Below, piece after piece: positions 46,608 to 54,453 of a stretch of DNA of 60,433 nucleotides (its first letter is position 1; each line of letters begins with the position of its first letter). The notes under the pieces are model-generated. The model was not told the origin of the DNA and made no database searches. It saw only the letters and a program-made list of their open reading frames with translations. Origin of the DNA: Tabrizicola sp. (lineage in GTDB: Bacteria > Pseudomonadota > Alphaproteobacteria > Rhodobacterales > Rhodobacteraceae); the NCBI GenBank assembly GCA_025458105.1, contig JALOTD010000070.1:1-60433 (forward strand). The letters are read 5' to 3'. Made by a program: the position numbers and the translations under genes.

Positions 46608-47108
46608 TTGCACCTGTTCCCGCGTAAGCCGAACCACAATGCCTTGGGAGAAAAGGGGCAAGGGCCACCTTGGTGGATAGCGCTGATCGCCGTGGCAGCC
46701 ATGCTCGTCAGCGTCAACCTTGACCAGCTGTTTACGCGGGCCTCGATCTCAACCACGGTGAGACAGGCCGAGCTGCCAACGCACTGCACATCTTCTGAAC
46801 CACTTTTCCCGTGGCCGATAAGCAGATCGTCACCTCCAGAGCCGGGGGTGCCATTTTGCGGAGTGGTCATCACAGACCACGGATCATTTCGTGTGATTGA
46901 AGATGGGATGTTCGTGTTCGGCAGTATGGATCGCGCCGATATCGTCAGCGGACTTTTGCCCGGTTGTACAGTGACGCTTCATTACTATGGATGGGCAGGG
47001 CCGCCACGCCAGTGGCCCGGCTACGATCCGCGCACCACGCGTTGGATATACGCGATCGAAAATCCGGCCAGTTGCGAGCGTTTCCCGGAGTTGCAACACG
47101 AAGCGTAG
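46608..47108 (+). CDS. Hypothetical single-pass membrane protein
   Basis: A 166-residue product starting at TTG with AAGG 7 bases upstream. One membrane segment (WWIALIAVAAMLVSVNL, near 22-38) is followed by an extracytoplasmic region with four or five Cys (THCTSSE, FCGVVITD, GCTVTLHY, SCERFPE) that may pair as disulfides. I do not recognise a family. Base composition is less GC-rich than its neighbours, so it may have been acquired. Confidence 0.6.
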   Translation: MHLFPRKPNHNALGEKGQGPPWWIALIAVAAMLVSVNLDQLFTRASISTTVRQAELPTHCTSSEPLFPWPISRSSPPEPGVPFCGVVITDHGSFRVIEDGMFVFGSMDRADIVSGLLPGCTVTLHYYGWAGPPRQWPGYDPRTTRWIYAIENPASCERFPELQHEA

Positions 47109-47128
47109 GGTGCGCCAACCCTTCCCCT

Positions 47129-47410
47129 TCACACCATCTCAACCTTCAACCGCTTCCCCACCGCCTTCGCATAGCGTTGCAGCGTCTCCACTGTCGGTGA
47201 CACCCGGCCGCCCTCCAGCCTGGCCACGGCGGACTGGGTTGTTCCCATCCGCTCGGCCAAGGCCTCCTGCGTCAGCCCTGCCTCCGCCCGGGCGCGGATC
47301 ATCGCCTCGATCACCGCATACTCGGCATCGGCCTCGGCGTAGGCCTTGGCGAAGTCCGGGTCCTTCATCATCTTGGCCTTCAGTTCGGCCAACGGGATCA
47401 GCTTTGCCAT
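47129..47410 (-). CDS. HTH-type antitoxin (HigA/XRE family)
   Basis: A 93-residue protein with a Cro/CI helix-turn-helix (LTQEALAERMGTTQSAVARL, near 48-67) after a helical N-terminus MAKLIPLAELKAKMMKDPDF. This is the usual form of the antitoxin that follows a RelE/HigB-like toxin gene, and it would repress its own operon. The toxin gene upstream is damaged. A longer frame to 47434 overlaps toxin remnants and is not preferred. Confidence 0.83.
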   Translation of the reverse strand: MAKLIPLAELKAKMMKDPDFAKAYAEADAEYAVIEAMIRARAEAGLTQEALAERMGTTQSAVARLEGGRVSPTVETLQRYAKAVGKRLKVEMV

Positions 47411-47459
47411 CACTCGAAAATATATGCAGCACAACGACTTTCCGACCCGTCACCGTCAC

Positions 47460-47666
47460 TTACAGCCCGCGCGCAATGCCTTCCGCCGCCTTGGCACGCA
47501 GTTCCCAGAGCTTGCCGTCCAGGTGCTTGACGTGCGGCTCGCGCATCTGGTCAAGGCCATGGTCCGAGATCAGCTCCAGCAGGCGAACAACACGCGCGGC
47601 TAGTCCAGGCGGAAGATCGGCAATCTCTTCCAACGCGGCAGGAAGGACAAGCACCGTCCATCTCAT
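47460..47666 (-). pseudogene. RelE/HigB-like toxin, truncated
   Basis: The 68 codons MRWTVLVLPAALEEIADLPP to HVKHLDGKLWELRAKAAEGI match the first two thirds of a HigB-like ribosome-dependent RNase. A TAA at 47462-47460 stops the frame after ARGL. In the same frame the next codons read VTVTGRKVVVLHIF, the expected continuation, which then runs straight into the antitoxin start without the usual KKTQKTP tail. The gene therefore has an in-frame stop and probably a lost 3' end. The toxin is unlikely to be active. Confidence 0.65.
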
Positions 47667-47775
47667 CTTTGCTATATACCTTTTCCGCTATGTCACGTCA
47701 ATCTGACAGGCGCAGCTTCGCGGAACTTGGTGAACGGTTGGTTAGCGTAGGTCGGGCTTCAGACCACCCACCCCC

Positions 47776-48225
47776 TCACCCCAAACACACCGCCACCGAC
47801 CCATCCTCGCGCGTCAGCCACAGCCCCTCGGGCGAGACGACGAACCCCCGCACTTCGCTCAGCGCCTTCAGGAACGCGGCTTCCCGCTCTGTCCGCGTCG
47901 GGTCCAGGCAGGCCTTTTCAGTCGCGATCAGCTGGCCGAACTCCAGCGATCCGGCGTCCATCTCGGCCTCGGCGGCAAAGCGGTTGCACCCGCCCATGCC
48001 CTCCACCGGCCCCTCAAAGCTCACGAGAAGGTACATCCCCTCACCCGCCGCCACGGGGGTGCCGTCGATCAGCCTAGGCTCCCACATCCGATCAGCGATC
48101 CGCCCGACCGAGACCGAGACGCCGCCCTCCGGGCTGCCGTCGAAGCGCGGCATGGGGCCATCGCAGGCCAGGGTCTGGGTGGGGCAGGCAAGGGCAAGGC
48201 TCAGAAGCAGGCGCAGGGCGGGCAT
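47776..48225 (-). CDS. META-domain secreted protein (HslJ-like)
   Basis: A 149-residue protein with a signal peptide (residues 4-19, cleavage near TLA). The META pattern is seen as GCNRFAAEAEMDAGSLEFGQ and TEKACLDPTRTEREAAFLKAL. META proteins are envelope proteins linked to stress or motility in other bacteria. GGAGG lies 6 bases before the ATG. Cys residues in the signature probably form a disulfide. Confidence 0.83.
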   Translation of the reverse strand: MPALRLLLSLALACPTQTLACDGPMPRFDGSPEGGVSVSVGRIADRMWEPRLIDGTPVAAGEGMYLLVSFEGPVEGMGGCNRFAAEAEMDAGSLEFGQLIATEKACLDPTRTEREAAFLKALSEVRGFVVSPEGLWLTREDGSVAVCLG

Positions 48226-48306
48226 GGCGGTCCTCCGGGTCGAACATCAGCCCAGCATTGCAGGAAACCGACCGCCTGTCAGGTCAGGACCACCTGCCCG
48301 AACCCG

Positions 48307-48321
48307 TTAACGATTGGTAAA
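48307..48321. promoter_or_regulatory. CtrA-like site upstream of the META-domain gene
   Basis: TTAA-N7-TAAA at 48307-48321 differs by one base from the alphaproteobacterial CtrA consensus TTAA-N7-TTAA. It lies about 85 bases upstream of the META gene start in a locally AT-richer spacer. Chance match is possible. Confidence 0.25.
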
Positions 48322-48362
48322 CGTCCACGCCCAAGCCCTTGAAATTCCAGGGCCCTGCAAAC

Positions 48363-48380
48363 CTGTCCACGCGTGGACAG
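48363..48380. repeat. Perfect 18-base palindrome next to the terC stop codon
   Basis: CTGTCCACGCGTGGACAG reads the same on both strands and ends directly at the stop codon of the minus-strand TerC gene (48381-48383). It could be a dimeric operator for the META gene or part of a terminator; no U-run follows. Confidence 0.5.
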
Positions 48381-49040
48381 CTAAAGCATCCCCATGACCA
48401 GCGGCTCTACCTCATGCCAGCCCTCCCACATCATCTTCAGCGCGACATAGAGGATGATGGCGAGGCCCACATAGGCGATCCAGCGGTATTTGTTCAGAAG
48501 GTTGGCGATCCAGCTGGCAGCAAGGCCCATCATCGCGATCGACAAGGCGAGGCCGATGATCAGCACCGTCGGATGCTCCTTCGCCGCCCCCGCCACGGCC
48601 AGCACGTTGTCGAGGCTCATCGACACGTCCGCCACCACGATCTGGGTCGCCGCCTGGGCGAAGGTCTTTCGCGGCGCGTCGTCCGCCACCGCCCCGTCCT
48701 TGTCGATGTCTTCGTTGGTCAGCGCCTCCACCGCCTCGGTGTCGTGCTCATGCGCCCCTGCGCGGAGTTCCTGCCACATCTTCCAGCAGACCCACAGCAG
48801 CAAGATGCCCCCCGCCAGCAACAGGCCCACGATTTCCAGAAGCTGTGTGGTCACCAGGGCAAAGCAGATCCGCATCACCGTGGCCGCGCCGATCCCGACC
48901 AGGATCGCCTTGGCCCGCTGTTCTTTCGGCAGGCCCGCGGCGGCGAGGCCGATCACGATGGCATTGTCCCCGGCCAATACCAGGTCGATGCCGATGACCT
49001 GCAGCAAGGCGATCATGCCCTCGTAGGTGAAGATTTCCAT
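48381..49040 (-). CDS. TerC-family integral membrane protein (YjbE-like)
   Basis: A 219-residue membrane protein with about six or seven hydrophobic segments. DLVLAGDNAIVIGLAAAGLP near residue 19 and DVSMSLDNVLAVAGAAKEH near 135 are the two Asp/Asn-containing TerC signatures, thought to handle metal ions such as manganese. A hydrophilic, acidic loop (residues 88-120) separates the halves. Divergent from rlmJ. Confidence 0.88.
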   Translation of the reverse strand: MEIFTYEGMIALLQVIGIDLVLAGDNAIVIGLAAAGLPKEQRAKAILVGIGAATVMRICFALVTTQLLEIVGLLLAGGILLLWVCWKMWQELRAGAHEHDTEAVEALTNEDIDKDGAVADDAPRKTFAQAATQIVVADVSMSLDNVLAVAGAAKEHPTVLIIGLALSIAMMGLAASWIANLLNKYRWIAYVGLAIILYVALKMMWEGWHEVEPLVMGML

Positions 49041-49132
49041 CGCTGTCCCTATCCGTTTTGCTGGGTCCTACGCCTGCACCTTCGCGGTTTCAACCCGGTT
49101 GCAGTGCGGGAACGGGAAGAGTAGGCAAGGCC

Positions 49133-49930
49133 ATGCTGTCTTACCAACACCTCTATCATGCCGGAAACCTTGCCGACGTGCAGAAGCACGCGGTCCTGGC
49201 CTGGGTGCTGGACTACCTGACCCGCAAGGACAAGCCACTGACCTATATCGAAACTCACGCCGGTCGTGGGGTCTACGACCTATCGTCCGACGAAGCGCTG
49301 AAGACGGGTGAGGCTGCCTCCGGGATCGCGCTTGCCGAACCCCTGTTCCCGCTGGACCATCCCTACCGCCAGCGCATTGAGGAAACCCGCGCGGCGTACG
49401 GCCCGAACGCCTACCCGGGCTCTCCCCTCATCGCCGCGCTGGGCCTGCGTGAGACGGACAGTCTCCATCTGGCTGAATTGCACCCTCAGGAGTTCGCGGC
49501 GCTTAAGGCGGTCGCAAAGGACTGGGGCGCCCATGCTTACCCGAAGGACGGCTTCGACCTTGCGCTCGCGCTCACGCCACCCACCCCCCGGCGCGGGCTG
49601 ATGCTGATCGACCCATCTTGGGAGGTGAAGGCGGATTACGAGACGGTCCCCCGTCACATGGCGAACATCCACCGCAAATGGAACGTGAGCATCCTTATCC
49701 TGTGGTATCCGATCCTGAAGGGCGGCGCGCACGGGCCGATGCTGACGACGCTGGAGCAAGCATTCCCCGACGGGCTCCGGCACGAAGTCCGCTTCCCCCC
49801 CGCGCGCGAGGGGCACCGGATGGAAGGCTCGGGCCTGTTCATCGTCAACCCGCCCTACGGCCTCGCAGACGAGCTGGCGGCGCTCACAACCCGGTTTGCC
49901 CGGCTTTCCAAGGCCGCGCCAAGGCCCTAG
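49133..49930 (+). CDS. rlmJ: 23S rRNA (adenine(2030)-N6)-methyltransferase RlmJ
   Basis: A 265-residue enzyme that methylates A2030 of 23S rRNA. The N-terminus MLSYQHLYHAGNLADVQKH is typical, followed by ETHAGRGVYDL as SAM motif I (near 40-50). The catalytic motif IV reads DPSWE (160-164) rather than the DPPYE of the E. coli enzyme, a variation I would expect in this group but cannot verify. The ATG at 49133 has an AAGG close upstream; the frame extends further upstream to 49058 without similarity. Confidence 0.9.
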   Translation: MLSYQHLYHAGNLADVQKHAVLAWVLDYLTRKDKPLTYIETHAGRGVYDLSSDEALKTGEAASGIALAEPLFPLDHPYRQRIEETRAAYGPNAYPGSPLIAALGLRETDSLHLAELHPQEFAALKAVAKDWGAHAYPKDGFDLALALTPPTPRRGLMLIDPSWEVKADYETVPRHMANIHRKWNVSILILWYPILKGGAHGPMLTTLEQAFPDGLRHEVRFPPAREGHRMEGSGLFIVNPPYGLADELAALTTRFARLSKAAPRP

Positions 49931-49939
49931 AACAGGGCC

Positions 49940-50377
49940 ATGATCGATCTTCTCCGCCGCCTTCTGGCCCCCGCACCCGAACCCCTGACGAAACCCGACG
50001 CCCAACTGGCGCTCGCGGCGCTTCTGGTGCGTATCGCTCGTACCGACGGCCTCTATGCGGCCGAGGAGGTGGAGCGGATCGACCGGGTCCTGGCCCACCG
50101 CCACGGACTGGATCCGTTCGCGGCCGCCAAGCTGCGCGCCGAAGCAGAGGCGCTGGAACTGCAGGCCCCCGACACGGTCCGCTTCACTCAGGCGCTGAAG
50201 GCCGCGATTCCGCTGGACGACAGATCGGACCTGATGACCGCGCTCTGGTCGGTCGCTTTGGCCGACGGGCAGCGCGATGCCCAGGAAGACCGGCTGATGC
50301 GGATGGTCGCCACGCTTCTGGGGCTGACCGATGTCGAATCCGCCAAGGCGCGGCAGAAGGCGGATCGGCAGGAATGA
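49940..50377 (+). CDS. TerB-family protein
   Basis: A 145-residue cytoplasmic helical protein. ALLVRIARTDGLYAAEEVERI and LWSVALADGQRDAQEDRLMR are the two TerB-like acidic helix motifs that may bind metal. TerB domains occur in tellurite and stress-response systems. It follows rlmJ by nine bases and overlaps the next gene by four (ATGA). Confidence 0.85.
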   Translation: MIDLLRRLLAPAPEPLTKPDAQLALAALLVRIARTDGLYAAEEVERIDRVLAHRHGLDPFAAAKLRAEAEALELQAPDTVRFTQALKAAIPLDDRSDLMTALWSVALADGQRDAQEDRLMRMVATLLGLTDVESAKARQKADRQE

Positions 50378-51144
50378 TTGCGAGCCTGGGGATGTATGAC
50401 ATCGGCCCCGCCCAGGCCGCGAATGACCGGTTCTGGGCGCTGATCCGCGACCGCCTTCGCGCGCGCGGCCTGCCAGCGCCCGAGACATTGACCCGCGGCG
50501 AAGGTGCCTACTGGCCCGCTTGGGAGGCGCCAGACCTCACCTTCTCGCAGACCTGTGGCTATCCGTTCCGGGCGCGACTGCACGACAAGGTCACCTATAT
50601 CGGCACACCCGACTACGGTGTCGAGGGTTGCCCGCCAGGCTACTACCGGTCGGTCTTCGTGGTTCGGGCTGATGACCCGCGCCCGGCGTTGAAAGACTTC
50701 GACGGCGCGCGCTTTGCCTTCAACGAGGACCTTTCGCAGTCGGGCTGGGCCGCCCCGCAGATCCACGCAGCAAAGCTGGGCCTGCGCCTGCCGCCCACCG
50801 TGAAGACCGGCGGCCACCGGCTTTCGGCCATTGCCGTGGCTGACGACCGCGCCGACATTGCCGCGCTAGATGCGGTGACCCATGCGCTCTTGCAAGGCGT
50901 CGAAGCCGCGATGACCCAGCTGCGCGTCATCGCCCTGACCGACCCCACGCCCGGCCTGCCCTATATCGCGGGCCCTGGGGCTAATGTCGACGCCACCTTC
51001 GCCGCAGTGGAGGAGGCTATCGTCGCGCTTGGGCCGGATGACCGTGCCACGCTGCGCCTGAAGGGGATCACCCGCATTCCGACCTCGGCCTATTTCGCGG
51101 TGCCCAATCCGCCCGCGCCCGGGCAGCTTGTGGCCCCGAACTGA
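50374..51144 (+). CDS. PhnD/SsuA-like periplasmic-binding-fold protein without signal peptide
   Basis: A 256-residue protein of the phosphonate-binding (PhnD-like) fold. SLGMYDIGPAQAANDRFWAL starts the domain, and FAFNEDLSQSGWAA resembles the ligand-loop SxSG region. There is no signal peptide, so it probably stays in the cytoplasm unless the real start is different. No phosphonate transporter genes are nearby. The ATG overlaps the TerB stop by four bases. Ligand and partner unknown. Confidence 0.78.
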   Translation: MIASLGMYDIGPAQAANDRFWALIRDRLRARGLPAPETLTRGEGAYWPAWEAPDLTFSQTCGYPFRARLHDKVTYIGTPDYGVEGCPPGYYRSVFVVRADDPRPALKDFDGARFAFNEDLSQSGWAAPQIHAAKLGLRLPPTVKTGGHRLSAIAVADDRADIAALDAVTHALLQGVEAAMTQLRVIALTDPTPGLPYIAGPGANVDATFAAVEEAIVALGPDDRATLRLKGITRIPTSAYFAVPNPPAPGQLVAPN

Positions 51145-51225
51145 TCAAATCGCCGCGTCACAACCCGAATCCCGGTCAAATCCACGTTGCAATAGGGCGG
51201 ATTCCCTGTCCTACTGCCGGATCAG

Positions 51226-52029
51226 ATGCTCTTGAGCCCCAGCCCGATGCCAGACGCCCCTTCCGACACCCCGGTCATCGAAATCCGCGACCTGCACAAA
51301 TGCTATGGCCCGCTCGAGGTGCTGAAGGGCGTCGATCTGGTGGCCCCACGCGGGCATGTCGTATCGCTGATCGGCTCCTCCGGATCAGGCAAATCCACGC
51401 TCCTGCGGTGTTGCAACCTTCTGGAAGAAAGCCAGCAGGGCGAGATCCGGTTCGAGGGTGAAGCAGTGCACTGGAAGGGCGAAGGTCTGGCCCGCCACCC
51501 CGCCGACCGGGCGCAGGTCACCCGCATCCGCACCAACCTGTCGATGGTCTTCCAGCAGTTCAACCTCTGGTCCCATCTGACGATCCTGCAGAACGTGATG
51601 GAGGCACCAGTCACCGTCCTGAAGCGTGACCCGAAGACGGTCGAGGCGAAGGCGCGGGAATATCTGGCCAAGGTGGGTATCGCCGACAAGGCCGACGCAT
51701 GGCCCGCGCAACTGTCGGGCGGCCAGCAACAACGCGCCGCCATCGCACGGGCCTTGTGCATGGAGCCCCGCGCGCTGCTTTTCGATGAACCGACCAGCGC
51801 CTTGGACCCGGAACTGGAACAGGAAGTCGTCAAGGTCATCAAGGCGCTCGCCGACGAAGGCCGCACGATGCTTCTGGTGACCCACGACATGAAGCTTGCT
51901 GCCGATTGCAGCGACCATGTCATCTTCCTGCACCAGGGCCGGATCGAGGAACAGGGCCCGCCCGCCAGCCTCTTCGGCAACCCGCAAAGCGAACGCCTGC
52001 GCGGGTTTCTCTCAGCCACGGCCGCCTGA
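51226..52029 (+). CDS. Amino-acid/amine ABC transporter ATP-binding protein (GlnQ/HisP type)
   Basis: A 267-residue ATPase. Walker A GSSGSGKS (near 50-57), LSGGQQQR and Walker B LLFDEPTSALDP are intact, and FQQFNLWSHLT is the Q-loop typical of polar amino-acid importers. It heads an operon with two binding proteins and two permeases. An ATG at 51247 is an alternative start. The next gene overlaps it by one base (TGATG). Downstream gamma-glutamylation genes suggest import of an amine or basic amino acid. Confidence 0.9.
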   Translation: MLLSPSPMPDAPSDTPVIEIRDLHKCYGPLEVLKGVDLVAPRGHVVSLIGSSGSGKSTLLRCCNLLEESQQGEIRFEGEAVHWKGEGLARHPADRAQVTRIRTNLSMVFQQFNLWSHLTILQNVMEAPVTVLKRDPKTVEAKAREYLAKVGIADKADAWPAQLSGGQQQRAAIARALCMEPRALLFDEPTSALDPELEQEVVKVIKALADEGRTMLLVTHDMKLAADCSDHVIFLHQGRIEEQGPPASLFGNPQSERLRGFLSATAA

Positions 52030-52733
52030 TGTCCTGCGCGGGGACCATTGCTGGCCTTGCGACCGGCCTTGTGCTGGCCGCGACCGAACCCATCATTGTC
52101 GGAACCGACGGCCCGTTCCCCGCCTATATCTATGTCGATGAGGCGGGCCAGATCACCGGCTACGAACGCGACATCATGGACGAAGTCTGCGCCCGCGCCG
52201 CCCTCACCTGCGAATGGGAATTGGCCATCTTCGACGAGCTTCTGCCCGGGGTCGCGGATGGGCGGTTCGACGTCGTCCTCGGCGGCATCGCGGTAAACGA
52301 CGACCGCCGCGCGCTGGTCGACTTTACCCAGGTCTATCACACGACCAGCCCGCAGGAATGGTACATGGGCCGCCCCGATGCCCCACCCCCGGCATCCGCC
52401 CGCATCGCGGTTCAGTCCGGGACCGTGCACGAGGCGCACCTTCGTAAGCTAGGGCTTCGCTACACCGCCTTTCCGACCGAGCCCCAGGTTCTGGACGCCC
52501 TGCGACAAGGTCAGGTCGATCTGGCCTTGGGTCCGTTCGAGACCCGCGGCGACATTCAGGACTTTGCCCAGGCGAACGGGTTCCAGTTCCTCTATTCCGA
52601 CCTGATCCTAGACGACGGCGTGGCTATGGCTGTCTGCAAGGGCAACACCGACCTGCTTGACAGCCTGAACGCCGCGCTGGATGCCATGCGCGCAGACGGG
52701 ACGCTGCAAGCCATCGAGCTTCGCTGGTTCTGA
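52029..52733 (+). CDS. Substrate-binding protein of the amino-acid/amine ABC transporter, copy 1
   Basis: A 234-residue bacterial extracellular solute-binding protein family 3. Mature motifs are VGTDGPFPAYIYVDEAGQIT and GRFDVVLGGIAVNDDRRALV. The N-terminus (MSCAGTIAGLATGLVLAA) is hydrophobic but lacks the basic residues of a normal signal peptide. The ATG is fixed by its one-base overlap with the ATPase. A second, more typical binding protein follows, so this copy may serve a different ligand. Confidence 0.85.
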   Translation: MSCAGTIAGLATGLVLAATEPIIVGTDGPFPAYIYVDEAGQITGYERDIMDEVCARAALTCEWELAIFDELLPGVADGRFDVVLGGIAVNDDRRALVDFTQVYHTTSPQEWYMGRPDAPPPASARIAVQSGTVHEAHLRKLGLRYTAFPTEPQVLDALRQGQVDLALGPFETRGDIQDFAQANGFQFLYSDLILDDGVAMAVCKGNTDLLDSLNAALDAMRADGTLQAIELRWF

Positions 52734-52770
52734 CGACCCGGCACCCATCCGACCACAAGGGAGACCAAGG

Positions 52771-53490
52771 ATGAAAAGACTGCTTCTTGCCACCGCGCTG
52801 ACCGCGCTTTCGGGCGCCGCTTTCGCCCAGGACGTCGTGCGCCTGGGAACCGAAGGGGCCTACCCGCCCTTCAACTTCATCAACGACGCCGGCGAAGTCG
52901 CGGGCTTCGAACGTGAAGTGGGCGATGAGCTGTGCAAGCGCGCAAGCCTCACCTGCGAATGGGTGACGAACGAATGGGACTCGATCATCCCGAACCTGCA
53001 GTCGGGCAACTATGACGTCATCATTGCCGGGATGAGCATCACCGACGAGCGGGATGAAGTCATCGACTTCACCCAGAACTACTTCCCGCCCGCCGCTTCG
53101 GCCTATGTGGCCCTTGCCGCTGACGCCGATCTCAAGGGCATCGTGGCCGCGCAGACCTCGACCATTCAGGCCGGCTATGTCGCGGAATCGGGCGCGACGC
53201 TTCTGGAATTCGCGACCCCGGACGAAACCATCGCCGCCGTCCGCAACGGCGAGGCGGTCGCGGTCTTCGCCGACAAGGACTTTCTGGCGCCGATCGTCGC
53301 GGAATCGAACGGCGAGCTGATGTTCGTGGGCGAGCCGGTGCAGCTGGGCGGTGGCGTGGGGCTCGGCTTGCGCGAAAGCGATGCCGAGCTGAAGGAAAAG
53401 CTGAACGCCGCGATCCAGTCGATGAAGGATGACGGGTCTTTGAACGCGTTGATCGAAAAACACTTCGGCCCCGAAGCGGCCAAGTTCTAA
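52771..53490 (+). CDS. Substrate-binding protein of the amino-acid/amine ABC transporter, copy 2
   Basis: A 239-residue family 3 binding protein with a standard signal peptide (MKRLLLATALTALSGAAFAQ). VRLGTEGAYPPFNFINDAGE and NYDVIIAGMSITDERDEVID are the typical N-lobe and hinge motifs of Arg/Lys/His/amine binders. AAGGGAGACCAAGG precedes the ATG. A nested hairpin repeat follows and probably protects this part of the message, giving more binding protein than permease. Confidence 0.92.
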   Translation: MKRLLLATALTALSGAAFAQDVVRLGTEGAYPPFNFINDAGEVAGFEREVGDELCKRASLTCEWVTNEWDSIIPNLQSGNYDVIIAGMSITDERDEVIDFTQNYFPPAASAYVALAADADLKGIVAAQTSTIQAGYVAESGATLLEFATPDETIAAVRNGEAVAVFADKDFLAPIVAESNGELMFVGEPVQLGGGVGLGLRESDAELKEKLNAAIQSMKDDGSLNALIEKHFGPEAAKF

Positions 53491-53498
53491 GGTCCCAG

Positions 53499-53564
53499 CC
53501 CCTCACCCCCCGCCCCTCTCCCCAAATGGGAGAGGGGAGTCCGCTTCCGGTCTGGGGTGAGGGG
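53499..53564. repeat. Nested double hairpin between binding-protein and permease genes
   Basis: The outer arms CCCCTCACCCC (53499-53509) and GGGGTGAGGGG (53554-53564) enclose an inner stem CCCCTCTCCC (53513-53522) with GGGAGAGGGG (53528-53537). Both stems are perfect. Similar GC-rich dispersed repeats occur in many proteobacteria. The right outer arm also lies upstream of the next ATG and could mask its ribosome-binding site. Confidence 0.7.
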
Positions 53565-53574
53565 CGTCCCGCTC

Positions 53575-54453
53575 ATGTTTGACGCCTGCGCTGATCCGAA
53601 ATCCATCGAAGGCCTGACCTGGGCCGCGTGCTACCTGACCTCGGGAAAGCACATTGATTTCTACTGGTCCTTCGTGACCGTGCTTCTGCTTCTGGCGCTG
53701 ACCGCCCCCGCCGCGCTGGCAATGGGCTTTGCCGGGGCCACCGCCGCGCGGTCGCGGTTTCTGCCGATCAGCATCTTGGGCAAAGGCTATGCCGCCATCG
53801 TGCGGGGCGTGCCCGACATCATCTTCTTCCTCTTCTTCGTCATCGCGCTGGACCAGGGGATCGAGTATCTGAAAAGCCTTGCCGTCTGCGAAGACCATGC
53901 CTGGCCTTGGCAGGGCCTGGAGTTCCGCGTCTGCCCTGAGGCGAAGGTTCCCTTGGGCAAGTCCTCGGCCTTCTGGCATCAGGCCTATGGCTTCGGTCTG
54001 GCCGTCTTCACCTTCGCCATCGTCTTCGGCGCCTTTGCGGCGAATGTCCTTTACGGGGCGATGAACGCCGTGCCCCGCGCGCAGCTGGAAACGGCCGAGG
54101 CCTATGGCATGTCCCACGGACAGGTCTTCCGCCGCATCCTTGTTCCGCAGATGTGGGTCTATGCGCTGCCGGGCCTGTCGAACCTCTGGATGATCCTCAT
54201 CAAGGCCACGCCGTTGTTGTTCCTTCTGGGCGTCAAGGACATCGTCTACTGGGCGCGCGAGCTGGGCGGGTCGAAGACCCAGGCCTACGAATACCCGCAC
54301 CCCGACTGGCGGCTCTGGTACTTCCTTGGCCTTCTGGTCTTCTACCTTATCTTCACCAAGGTCTCTGAGATCGTCCTTGCCCGCCTCTCCGCCCGACTGT
54401 CCCACGGCCAGGCCACCGCCGCCGGCGAAGCCCAGCGAAAGGCCGCCGCATGA
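53575..54453 (+). CDS. Amino-acid/amine ABC transporter permease (HisQ type)
   Basis: A 292-residue permease with five or six membrane segments. The coupling loop ETAEAYGMSHGQVFRRILVP (near 168-187) is typical of polar amino-acid permeases. Two extra Cys-containing stretches in the periplasmic loop (VCEDHAW, FRVCPEAKV) set it apart from E. coli HisQ. The ATG at 53575 is chosen over a GTG at 53557 that lies inside the hairpin repeat. It overlaps the second permease by four bases. Confidence 0.9.
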   Translation: MFDACADPKSIEGLTWAACYLTSGKHIDFYWSFVTVLLLLALTAPAALAMGFAGATAARSRFLPISILGKGYAAIVRGVPDIIFFLFFVIALDQGIEYLKSLAVCEDHAWPWQGLEFRVCPEAKVPLGKSSAFWHQAYGFGLAVFTFAIVFGAFAANVLYGAMNAVPRAQLETAEAYGMSHGQVFRRILVPQMWVYALPGLSNLWMILIKATPLLFLLGVKDIVYWARELGGSKTQAYEYPHPDWRLWYFLGLLVFYLIFTKVSEIVLARLSARLSHGQATAAGEAQRKAAA

